A stretch of DNA of 64,000 nucleotides from Merdimmobilis hominis (GTDB lineage Bacteria; Bacillota; Clostridia; Oscillospirales; Ruminococcaceae): NCBI RefSeq assembly GCF_021109255.1, contig NZ_JAJODG010000002.1. One strand, given 5' to 3'. The notes below the pieces were generated by a model, which was not told the origin of the DNA, searched no databases, and worked only from the letters and a program-made list of their open reading frames with translations. This document shows positions 1 through 8,616 of the stretch, in pieces. The translations under genes and the position numbers were made by a program. How positions within the stretch are numbered: the first letter of the stretch is position 1; each line of letters starts with the position of its first letter.

Positions 1-350
1 ATGGAGCCCACACCCAAGTTGTTATGGCCGCATCCGTGTCCGGGGGCACCGGCCTGGAACGCCTCTTTCGAAGTGCAGCAGGCCTTCTGGTTCAGGCCGG
101 AAAGGGCGTCGAACTCACCCAGAAAGCCGATGACCGGTTTGCCGGAGCCATACCGTCCGGTGAAGGCAGTGGGGACATCCCCCACGTTCTGGGCGACTTC
201 AAACCCCGCTTCTGCCAAGGCGTTACACAGGATTTTCATCGATCCAAATTCCTGGAACGCAGTTTCCGCACAATCCCAAACCTGGTCTCCCAGATGATCG
301 AGCCAATCTTTTTTGCCGTCGATGACAGCAAGCGCTTGCATTTTGTCCAT
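1..350 (-). CDS. AbgB-type M20 amidohydrolase, 5' part only
   Basis: This is the first 116 codons of a metallo-amidohydrolase that runs off the left edge. The ATG at 350 follows an AGAGAGG ribosome-binding site. The protein has the N-terminal layout of the AbgB (p-aminobenzoyl-glutamate utilization B) branch of M20: a D-Q-V-W-D segment, then KPVIGFLGEFDALSG near residues 71-85, then GHGCGHNNLG near 104-113, whose Cys-Gly-His is the expected metal-binding element. It belongs to the same broad family as the three complete hydrolases at 22.7-27.3 kb but is visibly more diverged from them. Family knowledge predicts cleavage of an N-acyl or N-aroyl amino acid. The substrate is not known. A regulator gene is transcribed divergently. 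Confidence 0.85.
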   Translation of the reverse strand, partial: MDKMQALAVIDGKKDWLDHLGDQVWDCAETAFQEFGSMKILCNALAEAGFEVAQNVGDVPTAFTGRYGSGKPVIGFLGEFDALSGLNQKACCTSKEAFQAGAPGHGCGHNNLGVGS

Positions 351-465
351 AATTGGGTCCCTCTCTTTCCGCCGCAGTGCGGCTGACAATGGCATTTATC
401 TTGGGGGGAAAACTCCGGCAAAACGGAGGGGTTTCCACCAAAATCCACACAAAAATCTGTTTTTA

Positions 466-494
466 ATTGTAGCATTCCCCCTAGGGGCTGTCAA
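466..494 (-). promoter_or_regulatory. sigma-A-type promoter for the partial M20 gene
   Basis: On the minus strand TTGACA (494-489), a 17-bp spacer and TACAAT (471-466) give a near-consensus promoter. The transcript would have a leader of about 110 nt, which contains a short GC hairpin (CTCCG/CGGAG) followed by four T residues. Confidence 0.7.
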
Positions 495-557
495 CGGCAG
501 AAGGGGGGATGATGGCAATTTTGCCCCGATTTAGAGACAGGTTACGGACATTTCTCT

Positions 558-586
558 TTGCATTTTCCCCTGTTATCCCGTATAAT
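558..586 (+). promoter_or_regulatory. sigma-A-type promoter for the regulator gene at 622
   Basis: TTGCAT (558-563), a 17-bp spacer and a perfect TATAAT (581-586). The ATG at 622 follows about 30 nt after the predicted start site. Confidence 0.7.
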
Positions 587-621
587 GGGGAAAAGAGATT
601 TGAGGGAAAGGAGGGGCACAG

Positions 622-1920
622 ATGTTGCCGCAAATTGGATGGATCGGGCCTGTCCAGCTGGCCCCGCTTTTGGAGGAGGCTCGGCCCGGCCTTGCAAGCC
701 GCTGCCAGCTTCTCTTCCTCCCCTGTACCGACCCCGCCAAGGCCGCCGCCCTCTACCGGGAAAACCAGGCGGGATGCCAAGGCTTTGTGTTTTCCAACCC
801 GCTGCTTTACCACGCCGTGCTCCACCGCATCCCCAAGCTGGAGCGGTACTGCGGCTGCCTCTCCATCGACGAGTGCGACTTGTACCGCACCCTGTTCCAG
901 GTGGCGGTGGAGTACCCCACACTGGACTTTGCCCAGGTCCTCATCGGCCTAACCCAGCCCAACCTAAAGATGAATGGCATCTTCCCCGAAGGGCACAGCC
1001 CGGTGATCGAGCTCTCCAAGCCGGAGAAGGGCGGCCTTTTTCCGTCCCAGGAAGAGATTCTCGCCCGCTACCGCCAGCTCTGCCGCCGGGATGATCTGAA
1101 ACTGATTATCACCCAGCTGTTCGCCTTGGAGGAGCCCCTCGCGCGGGCGGGTATCCCCTGCCGTGTCGTCCACCCCTCCCAAGAGAGCATTCAGCGGGCG
1201 GCCTTGGACGTCCTTTCCCATCTGAAAGCGGTGGAGATGGACGGGGCTCTGACCGTCTCCGGGGTGGTATCGGCTCTGGATGAGCTGGACGACCTGCGCA
1301 AAACCCAGCTCTCCAAAGCCCTGCGGGATTTCAACAAACTATCCTCCATGGTGCTGGTCATCCGCCGGAACCAATCGGTATTTGAGCTTACCACCTCTAA
1401 CGCCCGCCTCTCGGAGCTGACCGCGGGCCGCAGGGAGTGCCGCCTAACCGCCTACCTGAAAAAGGTTCTTGAGTTTGAAGTCTGCGTGGGCTGGGGGGTG
1501 GGCCGTGAACTGGCCTCCGCCCGGAAAAATGCCTCCCAGGCCCTGCTGGAGTCCCGGGGCGACCGGCAGCACCGGGCCTTTATCCTGGATGAAAAGGGGA
1601 TTCTCTCCCCTCCGTTGGAAAGCGAAACCCTGTCAGTGGAACTGGGGGGCATCAGCGCCAAGGCCCGCGCCCTGGCCAAACGGTGTTCCATCTCCTCTGG
1701 CAACATGCAAAAAATCCTCTCCATCGCCAAACGCTCCCCCCACATCTCCAGTGAAGAACTGGCCTATTACCTAGGGGTGGAGCAGCGCAGTGCCAGCCGC
1801 ATCCTGAACCATTTGGTGGACGCCGGGGCAGCGGAGCTGGCCTACAAGGAACAAATCAACCTTCGGGGGCGGCCGGCGAAGATCTACCTCCTTAACCTGG
1901 ACCAGCTGGAACAGGCGTAA
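622..1920 (+). CDS. HTH transcriptional regulator with degenerate GGDEF/GTP-cyclohydrolase-III-like domain
   Basis: The gene encodes 432 residues, starting at an ATG preceded by GGAAAGGAGG. The N-terminal part (about 1-180) looks like an alpha/beta ligand-sensing domain. The middle contains GWGVGRELASARKNASQAL (near 290), a signature seen in GTP cyclohydrolase III-like and degenerate GGDEF regulatory domains. The last 80 residues form a winged-helix-like DNA-binding domain (SSEELAYYLGVEQRSASRIL) followed by GRPAKIYLLN, typical of an HTH wing. It is divergent from the AbgB-type hydrolase, so control of that gene by a small ligand is a reasonable inference. No catalytic GGDEF motif is seen. Confidence 0.6.
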   Translation: MLPQIGWIGPVQLAPLLEEARPGLASRCQLLFLPCTDPAKAAALYRENQAGCQGFVFSNPLLYHAVLHRIPKLERYCGCLSIDECDLYRTLFQVAVEYPTLDFAQVLIGLTQPNLKMNGIFPEGHSPVIELSKPEKGGLFPSQEEILARYRQLCRRDDLKLIITQLFALEEPLARAGIPCRVVHPSQESIQRAALDVLSHLKAVEMDGALTVSGVVSALDELDDLRKTQLSKALRDFNKLSSMVLVIRRNQSVFELTTSNARLSELTAGRRECRLTAYLKKVLEFEVCVGWGVGRELASARKNASQALLESRGDRQHRAFILDEKGILSPPLESETLSVELGGISAKARALAKRCSISSGNMQKILSIAKRSPHISSEELAYYLGVEQRSASRILNHLVDAGAAELAYKEQINLRGRPAKIYLLNLDQLEQA

Positions 1921-1956
1921 CCATCCCCCTCTCCCCGGACTTGATGGCAAAATGCA

Positions 1957-1988
1957 AAAAGCACCGGCAAACCTGCCGGTGCTTTTCT
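1957..1988. terminator. bidirectional intrinsic terminator
   Basis: An 11-bp stem, AAAGCACCGGC against GCCGGTGCTTT, flanked by A and T runs. It sits between the converging regulator gene and the DUF3343 gene and could serve both. Confidence 0.85.
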
Positions 1989-1994
1989 TTGTCT

Positions 1995-2273
1995 CTAAGC
2001 CAATTCCGGGTAAAGCTGCTGGGGGATCACCTTGCCATCCACGCGGGCTACCCCATAGATGGTATAGCTGCCCTCCGGCACCGGGGAACCGGGCAGGAAA
2101 GCCTTCACCGCATCATAATCCCCGGGCAGGAACCGAACCGAAATCCCACAGGACTGGGAAATTTCCCGCAAGGTGGGCATGATGGTGATTTCAAAACTCC
2201 CTTTGAGCGCTTTTTCCGCCGCCATGGCGGCATGGGTGGAATTGAACACAATCAAACAATACTCAAAATTCAT
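1995..2273 (-). CDS. DUF3343 protein (putative Se/S carrier-like)
   Basis: A 92-residue protein lying 14 bp downstream of yedF in the same direction. DUF3343 proteins are short proteins repeatedly found next to YedE/YedF selenium-metabolism genes and are thought to act in selenium or sulfur handling. The sequence begins MNFEYCLIVFNSTHAAM, with one Cys near the start and a second later (SQSCGISVR), which fits that family. The start at 2273 is chosen because GGACGG lies just upstream. An in-frame ATG at 2285 would add four residues. Confidence 0.7.
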   Translation of the reverse strand: MNFEYCLIVFNSTHAAMAAEKALKGSFEITIMPTLREISQSCGISVRFLPGDYDAVKAFLPGSPVPEGSYTIYGVARVDGKVIPQQLYPELA

Positions 2274-2287
2274 AATTCCGTCCATCC

Positions 2288-2881
2288 CTACAAGCTGATG
2301 ACTTTTGCCGCGTCGAACATCCGCTTGGTGATGTCGTACATGTTGCTGACGGTGCCGATTTTCAGCTGATCGGCGATGCCGAAGAAATTGAGGCAGGTGC
2401 CGCAGACCAGAATCTCACATCCCTTTTGCTCCAATTCTTTGAGGTGGCCAACCACCTGCTCATCCAGGGCGGGCAGTTTGACGCCGCCGTTCATAAACAG
2501 GATGGATTTGGGCAGGTCATCCCCTTGGGACAAGGTGTAGAAGAACATCCGCATCAGGTTGCCGCCCAACTCATCGCTGCCGGCGCCGATGGTCTCCTTG
2601 CCCACAAAGAGAGCCCAGGAACCGCCCGCTTCCGCCCGATCCGGCACCGCGGCTTCCGGCACTGCGTTGGGATCGCCGGAAAAGGCCACTTCATAGCTGC
2701 CTTCCCCACCGGAGACTGCCGAAGCATAGCCCTGGCTTTCTGCCAGTTTCTGCAGGTTCTTCACTGCGGTTTCATTGTCCACTTCCACTACAAAAGCAGC
2801 ACAGCCGCCGTCGATTTCTTTCTTCGCCAAGATTACCGGCATGGGGCAGGCTTTGCCTTTGGCATCAATCCGTTTGGTCAT
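2288..2881 (-). CDS. yedF: Sulfurtransferase-like selenium metabolism protein YedF
   Basis: A 197-residue protein with an N-terminal TusA/SirA-like domain carrying the KACPMPV motif (Cys12) and a C-terminal DsrE-like domain that includes CGTCLNFFG near residue 160. This two-domain layout is the defined YedF form, tied to selenium utilization and selenoprotein-encoding genomes. The ATG at 2881 follows GGAGGAG. It is co-oriented with the DUF3343 gene and shares a trait with the UGA-containing selD at 53 kb, though the genes are far apart. The biochemical role in selenium delivery is inferred from the family. Confidence 0.85.
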   Translation of the reverse strand: MTKRIDAKGKACPMPVILAKKEIDGGCAAFVVEVDNETAVKNLQKLAESQGYASAVSGGEGSYEVAFSGDPNAVPEAAVPDRAEAGGSWALFVGKETIGAGSDELGGNLMRMFFYTLSQGDDLPKSILFMNGGVKLPALDEQVVGHLKELEQKGCEILVCGTCLNFFGIADQLKIGTVSNMYDITKRMFDAAKVISL

Positions 2882-2942
2882 ATTTGTCTCCTCCTATATG
2901 GGATCGCGCCCAAAGGGCGGATCGTCCTTTGCTCATGGCTCC

Positions 2943-2972
2943 ATTATACCCCTCGCTGCCAGCCCATTGCAA
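2943..2972 (-). promoter_or_regulatory. promoter for yedF
   Basis: TTGCAA (2972-2967), an 18-bp spacer and TATAAT (2948-2943) on the minus strand, about 60 nt upstream of the yedF ATG. Confidence 0.6.
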
Positions 2973-3061
2973 GCAACTAGCCAATGGTAATTTCTATCCC
3001 ACGGGGCGCTTGTATTGATTTTACCAATACCTGCCTCGGATTTTCCAGGCCGGCCGGCTCA

Positions 3062-3097
3062 CCTTAAAAAGAAAGAAGGCGGCTGTTGTGCCGCCCT
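3062..3097 (-). terminator. intrinsic terminator after the gene at 3107
   Basis: GGCGGC against GCCGCC with a six-base loop on the minus strand, followed by a T-rich tract. Confidence 0.7.
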
Positions 3098-3106
3098 CAA
3101 ACTTAG

Positions 3107-3556
3107 TTATTCTTCTTTTGTACATTCGTTGAGGGCGCTGTCCATCAACTTAATCATTTCTAGGGCGCTGCGGAACTTTTGCTCTTTTTTCTGCTCTACC
3201 CAGGAAATGGATCCCTGCCAAGTGGCGTTTTGCCGGAATTGTACCTGAACGATAAAAGTTGCTTTTTCCCCTATCAGATTCTCAAAGGTCTCATCATCCA
3301 TAATTTTATTAAAGTCCCCTTTCCCCTTGGATTGGCCATCAATGGCCTTGGATTTCCCAAAACTGCGGTAATCTTGGGCGCTTTGGGGAAATCCCAGATA
3401 GTTTATTATCCTTTCCATTCGATCAATAAGGAGATAGATATTGGGAAATTCTGCCATACGGGGGACAAAAGGGTTGTACACCCTGCCTGAAATCTCTTGT
3501 TCCAGAACATTATCCACACAGACCTTAAAGGTAGATTTCAAGTACGGAACAGCCAC
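3107..3556 (-). CDS. Hypothetical protein downstream of the BTAD regulator
   Basis: A 149-residue protein of unknown function. The GTG at 3556 is chosen because GGGAGG lies seven bases upstream; a TTG further upstream lacks a ribosome-binding site. It has no membrane segment or signal peptide. It contains ISGRVYNPFVPRMAEFPNIY followed by a probable amphipathic region and a basic stretch (QSKGKGDFNK). Proteins with this ISGRVYNP-type start occur in Clostridia without assigned function. It lies 120 bp downstream of the BTAD regulator in the same orientation and could be co-transcribed with it. Confidence 0.6.
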   Translation of the reverse strand: MAVPYLKSTFKVCVDNVLEQEISGRVYNPFVPRMAEFPNIYLLIDRMERIINYLGFPQSAQDYRSFGKSKAIDGQSKGKGDFNKIMDDETFENLIGEKATFIVQVQFRQNATWQGSISWVEQKKEQKFRSALEMIKLMDSALNECTKEE

Positions 3557-3676
3557 GGCTTCGCCTCCCAATCGTAATCAATATACCAACAAATGGTCAT
3601 GCTGAGGTAAACAATTCAAAACAATTACAATACAGTTTCACATTTCGCTCTTTGTTTGTGACCTCCCGCTATTCTG

Positions 3677-4897
3677 TTACAGCGGAATAGGGTCCAATGG
3701 CTGCAATTTTGTGTGGATAATCACCGGGATATTGCGGTGTTCCCGGGAGAATCGATTGACGATCCGCTCCAGAACCTTGGACCCACTTTCAAAGGTCACC
3801 GTTGGCAGGAGCACCACATACTGGGCTGCACTGAACCGGGCCGCCACATCCCCTTTGCGCAGGCTAAGGCGAATGGCCCCCTCCAGATGGTCCATGGCGT
3901 TGTTGAGCAGTTTGGAGTCCGGGATGCCGCTGTTGAAGTCGGTGACAGTCAAAAGGCCAATGTAGACAGTCTGCCCATTGCGCGCAATGGAGCGGGCTTG
4001 TAAGCGGTACACATCTTTGAAGATTTCATACTCGCAGAAGAAAGCCCCTTCCACCGAAGTAGCTTCCCGCAGGTCATTTTTGATGATGTCCAGGTCGGTC
4101 TCCACGCTTTTTTCGGTCTTGATGATATCCCGGTAGATAGAGCGCAGCCGGTCGGATACCTTGACCCCCAGCTCCCGGTAGAACAGGTTGGTAATATAGT
4201 CGTAGTGCTCCAACGCCTTCTGCTGCCAACCCACATTGTAAAAGGCCAGGATCAGCTGCTCGTGGAGCTTCTCATCAAAGCGGTCGATTATGATCGCCTT
4301 CTCGCAGACCTCCACCACCTTTTGGTAATCCCGCCGGTCCATTAAAAGGTCCAAGAGGCGGTGGACCGCATTCAAATAAAGGGTGTGGTAATAGGTACTG
4401 ACCGGGACTACCCACTCTTCAAAGGAGGATTTGGGGAGGAAATCCCCCTTGTAAATATCTACTGCCTGGAGGTACTTTTGAATCTGGGCTTCTTCCTCCA
4501 GGCCGGCCTCCTGGGCTTCCTTACAGAGGTTCTCAAACAGACTGACGTCAATCTGACAGTCTATCTCTTTGTTCCAACAATAAGAACCTCGCCGGTAAGT
4601 GACAAACTCTTCATCCGTCTGAATCCCACTTGCCGCTAAAGTGGTGCGAATGCGATAGATTAAGTTTTTCAGTGCATTTGCCGGATTATCGCTGCTGCCA
4701 TCCGGCCATAATGCGGAAATCAGATCATTTTGGGAAAGATCTTTATCCCGAAAAGTGATTAGGTATTCCAAAAGATTCCAAATCTTATGTGTTCTGCTGA
4801 TATTATCTCCAATAGCTTTGTCGCCCCGTCGAATCTCAAAGCTACCCAACATGGTAATTTGGACTTTAGAAATATCAGCATTGTTGATTCCCGCCAT
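3677..4897 (-). CDS. BTAD/SARP-type transcriptional regulator with C-terminal GGDEF-like remnant
   Basis: A 406-residue protein. The ATG at 4897 follows GGGGAGGAGG. Residues about 10-105 form an OmpR-type winged helix (ITMLGSFEIRRGD, then SALWPDGSSDNPANALKNLI). About 110-260 is the helical bacterial transcriptional activation domain (IYKGDFLPKSSFEEWV, YYHTLYLNAVHRLLDLL). The C-terminal 120 residues contain GDVAARFSAAQYVVLLP, which resembles a GGDEF fold in which the catalytic motif is lost. The combination suggests a signal-responsive activator. Its target is unknown, though the small gene just downstream is a natural candidate. Confidence 0.75.
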   Translation of the reverse strand: MAGINNADISKVQITMLGSFEIRRGDKAIGDNISRTHKIWNLLEYLITFRDKDLSQNDLISALWPDGSSDNPANALKNLIYRIRTTLAASGIQTDEEFVTYRRGSYCWNKEIDCQIDVSLFENLCKEAQEAGLEEEAQIQKYLQAVDIYKGDFLPKSSFEEWVVPVSTYYHTLYLNAVHRLLDLLMDRRDYQKVVEVCEKAIIIDRFDEKLHEQLILAFYNVGWQQKALEHYDYITNLFYRELGVKVSDRLRSIYRDIIKTEKSVETDLDIIKNDLREATSVEGAFFCEYEIFKDVYRLQARSIARNGQTVYIGLLTVTDFNSGIPDSKLLNNAMDHLEGAIRLSLRKGDVAARFSAAQYVVLLPTVTFESGSKVLERIVNRFSREHRNIPVIIHTKLQPLDPIPL

Positions 4898-5020
4898 TCT
4901 CGCGCCTCCTCCCCGTTGTTTCTGTACCATTATAGCATCTTTTAGGGGGGTTTTCATCTATATATTTGGAAATTGTAGGGCAAAACACTGGATAGCTTGT
5001 CACTGAAAACACAAATGCAA

Positions 5021-5051
5021 AAAGGCGCAGCCAGCTGCATGGCTGCGCCTT
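5021..5051 (-). terminator. intrinsic terminator after the M20 peptidase gene
   Basis: A 12-bp stem, AAGGCGCAGCCA against TGGCTGCGCCTT, followed by a T run on the minus strand. Confidence 0.85.
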
Positions 5052-5069
5052 ACTGGCCTGGCTATTCTG

Positions 5070-6416
5070 TTAGCAACTGCCGTAACGCCGGATTATTTCC
5101 ACATAAAATTCCACCGCGTTTGCAAACCCATCCTTCAGCATCCGCTCATTGACTGAGTGGGTAGTTGGCAGGGTGGCGTCATCCGCCACAAAGGGGGCAA
5201 ACCGGAATACATTATCACAGATAGGGTAGTAATTCCGGGAATCGGAGCCGCCTACCATCAGATAGGGGGCGAAGATGGCACCAGGGAACTTCTCCATCGT
5301 CACTTCTTTGAGCAGGGCAAACTCCGGGGAATCGCTGGGGCTTTCCGGGGAGGGGTCATTCCCTTTGACCAGGGTCACTGTGATTTCCGGCCCCACCACC
5401 GACTGGATGTGGGCCTTCACCGATTCCAGGGTATCCCCCGGCAGCAGGCGGCAGTTCACCGTCAAGGTGGCCCGCTCCGGCAGGATGTTGGACTGGGCGC
5501 TGCCCGAGGCCATAGTCAGCGCCATGGTGGTCCGGGTCATGGCCGCTGTGGTGGGCGCCTGATCCAACACGGCCAAAATCTGCCCCGCATAGGTCTTAGG
5601 GTCGGCTGCCATTGCCGCTACTTGGGGCCCCATCGCCGGGCCGATGGCCGCAACGGTTCCAGCCACTACGTCAATCAGCCGCTGGGGGAAGGGATTGGCC
5701 TCAATGGCCGCGCCCGCCCGGCAGATTTTGCCCAAAGCAGTCCCCTTGCCTGGGGCGCTGGAGTGGCCTCCCGCATCGGTGACCGAGAGTTCAAAATCCG
5801 CGTGGCCTTTTTCCGCCAAACCCACAGTGGCAATGTTCTGGGGAATGCCGAACATGGTCCCGTTGACCACAGCACCGCCCTCGTCGATGACGCAGCCCAG
5901 CCGCACGCCCCTAGACTCCAGCAGTTTGACTATCTCCTTGGCTCCGGAGATGCCCGCACCCATCACCTCTTCGTTGTGGCCATAACAGAGATAGACGTCG
6001 CAGGGCGGGGTGTAACCCTCGGCCAACAGATGTTCCACCGCCTCCATCTGGGCGGAAATTTGGCACTTGGTGTCCAGGGTGCCCCGGCCCCAAATGTAGG
6101 TGTCGTCAATGTCGCCGGAGAACGGCCCATGTTCCCACTGGCTTTCCTCCCCCACTGGGACTACATCCTGATGGGCGATGAGGGCGATAGGCAGCCGGTT
6201 GCTGGAACCATCCCCTTTCCAGCGGTATAGGAGGCTGGCCCGGCTGACCACCTCTTTCTCCAGGTGCTGGTGGATGAGAGGGAAAGTCTCCTCCAGATAC
6301 CGGTGGAATTTGTAGAACTCCTCATAATCCATCTTTTCCGGGTCTGGGTTGGAGACGGTGGCAAACCGGATCATGCCGGAAAACCGATCCAAAACCGCTT
6401 GATTGTCAATTTTCAT
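5070..6416 (-). CDS. M20 peptidase, carboxypeptidase S / PM20D1-like
   Basis: A 448-residue cytoplasmic zinc peptidase; the ATG at 6416 follows GGAAAGGAG. It carries the M20 landmarks in order: AHQDVVPVGEESQW (metal His and catalytic Asp), GRGTLDTK (bridging Asp), GHNEEVMGAGISG (general-base Glu), VIDEGGAVV, and near the C-terminus GGSDSRNYYPIC and THSVNERM with the last metal His. The spacing and the DVVPV and SVNE motifs match yeast carboxypeptidase S and PM20D1 rather than AbgB. These enzymes hydrolyse Gly-Xaa dipeptides or N-acyl amino acids. It is a second lineage of amino-acid-releasing hydrolase in the window. Confidence 0.85.
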   Translation of the reverse strand: MKIDNQAVLDRFSGMIRFATVSNPDPEKMDYEEFYKFHRYLEETFPLIHQHLEKEVVSRASLLYRWKGDGSSNRLPIALIAHQDVVPVGEESQWEHGPFSGDIDDTYIWGRGTLDTKCQISAQMEAVEHLLAEGYTPPCDVYLCYGHNEEVMGAGISGAKEIVKLLESRGVRLGCVIDEGGAVVNGTMFGIPQNIATVGLAEKGHADFELSVTDAGGHSSAPGKGTALGKICRAGAAIEANPFPQRLIDVVAGTVAAIGPAMGPQVAAMAADPKTYAGQILAVLDQAPTTAAMTRTTMALTMASGSAQSNILPERATLTVNCRLLPGDTLESVKAHIQSVVGPEITVTLVKGNDPSPESPSDSPEFALLKEVTMEKFPGAIFAPYLMVGGSDSRNYYPICDNVFRFAPFVADDATLPTTHSVNERMLKDGFANAVEFYVEIIRRYGSC

Positions 6417-6599
6417 AAAAACAACTCCTTTCCGATAATATATTTATCAAATCTGTAAAACAGTTTACCCTTTTGCGGCCAAAAAGGCAATAGAAAGGGA
6501 GAAAACTTTTTGTTAAAATTGCATTTTCCGGGGAAAAGAGGTAGGATAAAGCGGAAAGATTTTTGGGCTTTCCCTATACCTTATAAGGAGGAGTTGTCC

Positions 6600-7076
6600 A
6601 TGGCAGAGGCCAAAACCAACGCGATGCGGATGCTGGAGCGTGCGAAAATACCCTACGAGATACACACCTACGACCACAGCGATGGCCAGATCGACGGGAT
6701 CAGCGTAGCCCGCAAGGTGGGGCTGGACCCGGATACCGTCTTCAAAACTTTAGTGACCCGGGGCGCCAGCCGGGAGATTTACGTCTTTGTGCTGCCAGTA
6801 GCTAAGGAATTGGACCTGAAAAAAGCAGCCCGTTCGGTGGGAGAAAAATCCATTGAGCTGGTGAAAATTGAGGAGATCAACAAGCTGACCGGCTATATCC
6901 GGGGCGGCTGCAGCCCAGTGGGGATGAAAAAAGCCTATCCCACCGTCATCGATGCTTCAGCTCAGGGCTTCCCCGCTATCACAGTCAGTGGAGGCCGGAT
7001 CGGCTCTCAAGTCACCCTATCCCCAGCGGATCTGGCCGCGATCAGCCGGGCTACTTTTTCCGATGTGATAATCTAA
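6600..7076 (+). CDS. ybaK: Cys-tRNA(Pro)/aminoacyl-tRNA deacylase YbaK/EbsC family
   Basis: A 158-residue protein; the ATG at 6600 follows TAAGGAGGAG, so the longer frame upstream is not used. It is a single YbaK/ProX-type editing domain with VFKTLVTRG (near 43-51), PVAKELDLKKAA and GYIRGGCSPVGMKK (near 99-112), the conserved Lys and GGxSP elements of this family. The family hydrolyses mischarged Cys-tRNA(Pro) in trans and protects proline codons from cysteine misincorporation. It is followed in the same direction by a dehydrogenase-like gene. Confidence 0.9.
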   Translation: MAEAKTNAMRMLERAKIPYEIHTYDHSDGQIDGISVARKVGLDPDTVFKTLVTRGASREIYVFVLPVAKELDLKKAARSVGEKSIELVKIEEINKLTGYIRGGCSPVGMKKAYPTVIDASAQGFPAITVSGGRIGSQVTLSPADLAAISRATFSDVII

Positions 7077-7167
7077 GCAAAAGGGGTTGTAATATCTTTC
7101 CAAATCTGATAAACTTATAGTAGAGAATTTTGTAATATTTGCCAGAATTTTTGGAAAGGGTGATGGT

Positions 7168-8064
7168 ATGTTTCAGAAAACAGTTGTGGTGGACTTCACT
7201 GGTATGAATGACTGGGCCAAAGACCAGCTGCGGGCGCTTTCCCGGGAAGTAGTATTTTACGACGACTTCCCCAAGGACACCGCCGAGGTCATTCGCCGCA
7301 TCCAGGATGCGGACTGCGTCATGGTCTCCTACAACACCTTGATCCCCCGGGAAGCCATTGAGGCTGCGCCCAACCTGCGGTACATCGGCATGTGCTGCAC
7401 TCTCTACAATGAAAAAAGCGCCAATGTGGACATCGCCGCCGCCCGGGAACGGGGCATCGTGGTCACCGGCATCCGGGATTACGGCGATGTAGGGGTGTAT
7501 GAATTCGCCGTTGCTTCCCTGGTGGATCTGCTCCACGGGTTCCATGGCAAACAGTGGCGGGAACGCCCCTACGAATTGGGAGGCATCAAGGTAGCCATGC
7601 TGGGCATGGGAACTACCGGCCAATTGGTGGCCAAGGCCCTCCAGTTCTTTGGGTGCAGTGTCCGCTACTACAGCCGCCACCCCAAACCGGAGGCGGAAGC
7701 GGAGGGCTTCTCCCTCTGCCCCTTGGAGGAAATCCTTCCCTGGGCGGAAGTGGTTGTCACCCAGCTGCCCAAAAAAACCGCCCTGCTGGGCCGGCGGGAA
7801 TTCCAGCTGCTGGGGGATGGGAAAATCCTTCTCAACATGTCCATCGGCCCCACCTTTGACCTTGACGCCATAAAGGAATGGCTCCGGCGGCCCGGCAACT
7901 TCTACATCTGTGAAGATGTGGGGATCCTAGGCACCGAAGGAGAATGGGACGGGTTTGACAACGTGATTTACTCCCCTGTGTGCGCCGGCAGCTCGGTGCA
8001 GTGCACCCAGCGGCTTTCGGAAAAATCCATCCAAAATCTTTTGGATTTTATCAAGGGCAAATAA
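7168..8064 (+). CDS. D-2-hydroxyacid dehydrogenase-like protein lacking catalytic Arg and His
   Basis: A 298-residue protein; the ATG at 7168 follows GGAAAGGG. The fold is that of the NAD-dependent D-2-hydroxyacid dehydrogenases: an N-terminal substrate-domain-like half, then a Rossmann half with VAMLGMGTTGQLVAKAL near residue 139. The usual catalytic Arg in the N-x-x-R-G-P motif is replaced (LLNMSIGPTF), and the usual His in P-H-x-x-G is replaced (SPVCAGSS). The nucleotide site looks intact, so the protein may bind NAD(P) without normal dehydrogenase activity or may act on an unusual substrate. A membrane-protein gene follows 28 bp later, suggesting co-transcription. Confidence 0.75.
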   Translation: MFQKTVVVDFTGMNDWAKDQLRALSREVVFYDDFPKDTAEVIRRIQDADCVMVSYNTLIPREAIEAAPNLRYIGMCCTLYNEKSANVDIAAARERGIVVTGIRDYGDVGVYEFAVASLVDLLHGFHGKQWRERPYELGGIKVAMLGMGTTGQLVAKALQFFGCSVRYYSRHPKPEAEAEGFSLCPLEEILPWAEVVVTQLPKKTALLGRREFQLLGDGKILLNMSIGPTFDLDAIKEWLRRPGNFYICEDVGILGTEGEWDGFDNVIYSPVCAGSSVQCTQRLSEKSIQNLLDFIKGK

Positions 8065-8092
8065 AGAGATCGAGGGTTTGAGGGGTAAGATT

Positions 8093-8578
8093 ATGGTGCA
8101 AGACATCCAACGTGAATTTGACGGCAGCCAAGCGAGCATCTCTTGGGTGATTTTGTGTTATCTGGTGCTTCCGACCGTGCTGTGTTTCTTCATCACCCAG
8201 GCGGGGCTGATCGGTTTCACCTTCCCTCGCTGGATTGGCATCCTGGCCTGCCTTCTGCTCCTGGCGCTGATCCTGTTCACCTGGCTTCCCCTGGCTTACC
8301 CCAGCGGCAAGTACCACAGGAAGTTCTTCCTCGCATTGCTGGGGGCCAATCTTCTGCTGGGCGTCAAGACAGCCCTGGGGCTGGAGTTTTCCATTCCCGT
8401 AATCCGGTACCTGCTTCCGCCTTTGCAAATCCCACACCTGTCCCTCTGCTGGGCGCTAGATCTGCTGTTTGAGGAAAGCCTGCCTTACTACGCCGGCTAT
8501 GCCGTCTCCCTTCTGTTATTTTCCGGGCTATTGGTATTGTATGGGTTCGGGGTGCATCAGCACCCGGATCAACCTTAA
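8093..8578 (+). CDS. Hypothetical integral membrane protein
   Basis: A 161-residue protein with about four hydrophobic segments (near 17-38, 44-66, 79-92 and 133-153). The ATG at 8093 follows GAGGGG with a seven-base spacer. A TTG 15 bases upstream has no ribosome-binding site. No family was recognised. It is 28 bp downstream of the dehydrogenase-like gene and upstream of a 39-codon ORF, in one probable operon ending at the terminator at 8748. Confidence 0.65.
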   Translation: MVQDIQREFDGSQASISWVILCYLVLPTVLCFFITQAGLIGFTFPRWIGILACLLLLALILFTWLPLAYPSGKYHRKFFLALLGANLLLGVKTALGLEFSIPVIRYLLPPLQIPHLSLCWALDLLFEESLPYYAGYAVSLLLFSGLLVLYGFGVHQHPDQP

Positions 8579-8616
8579 CCCGCAATCCGCTTTCTCCTGA
8601 TGAGCAGGGATCTTTT

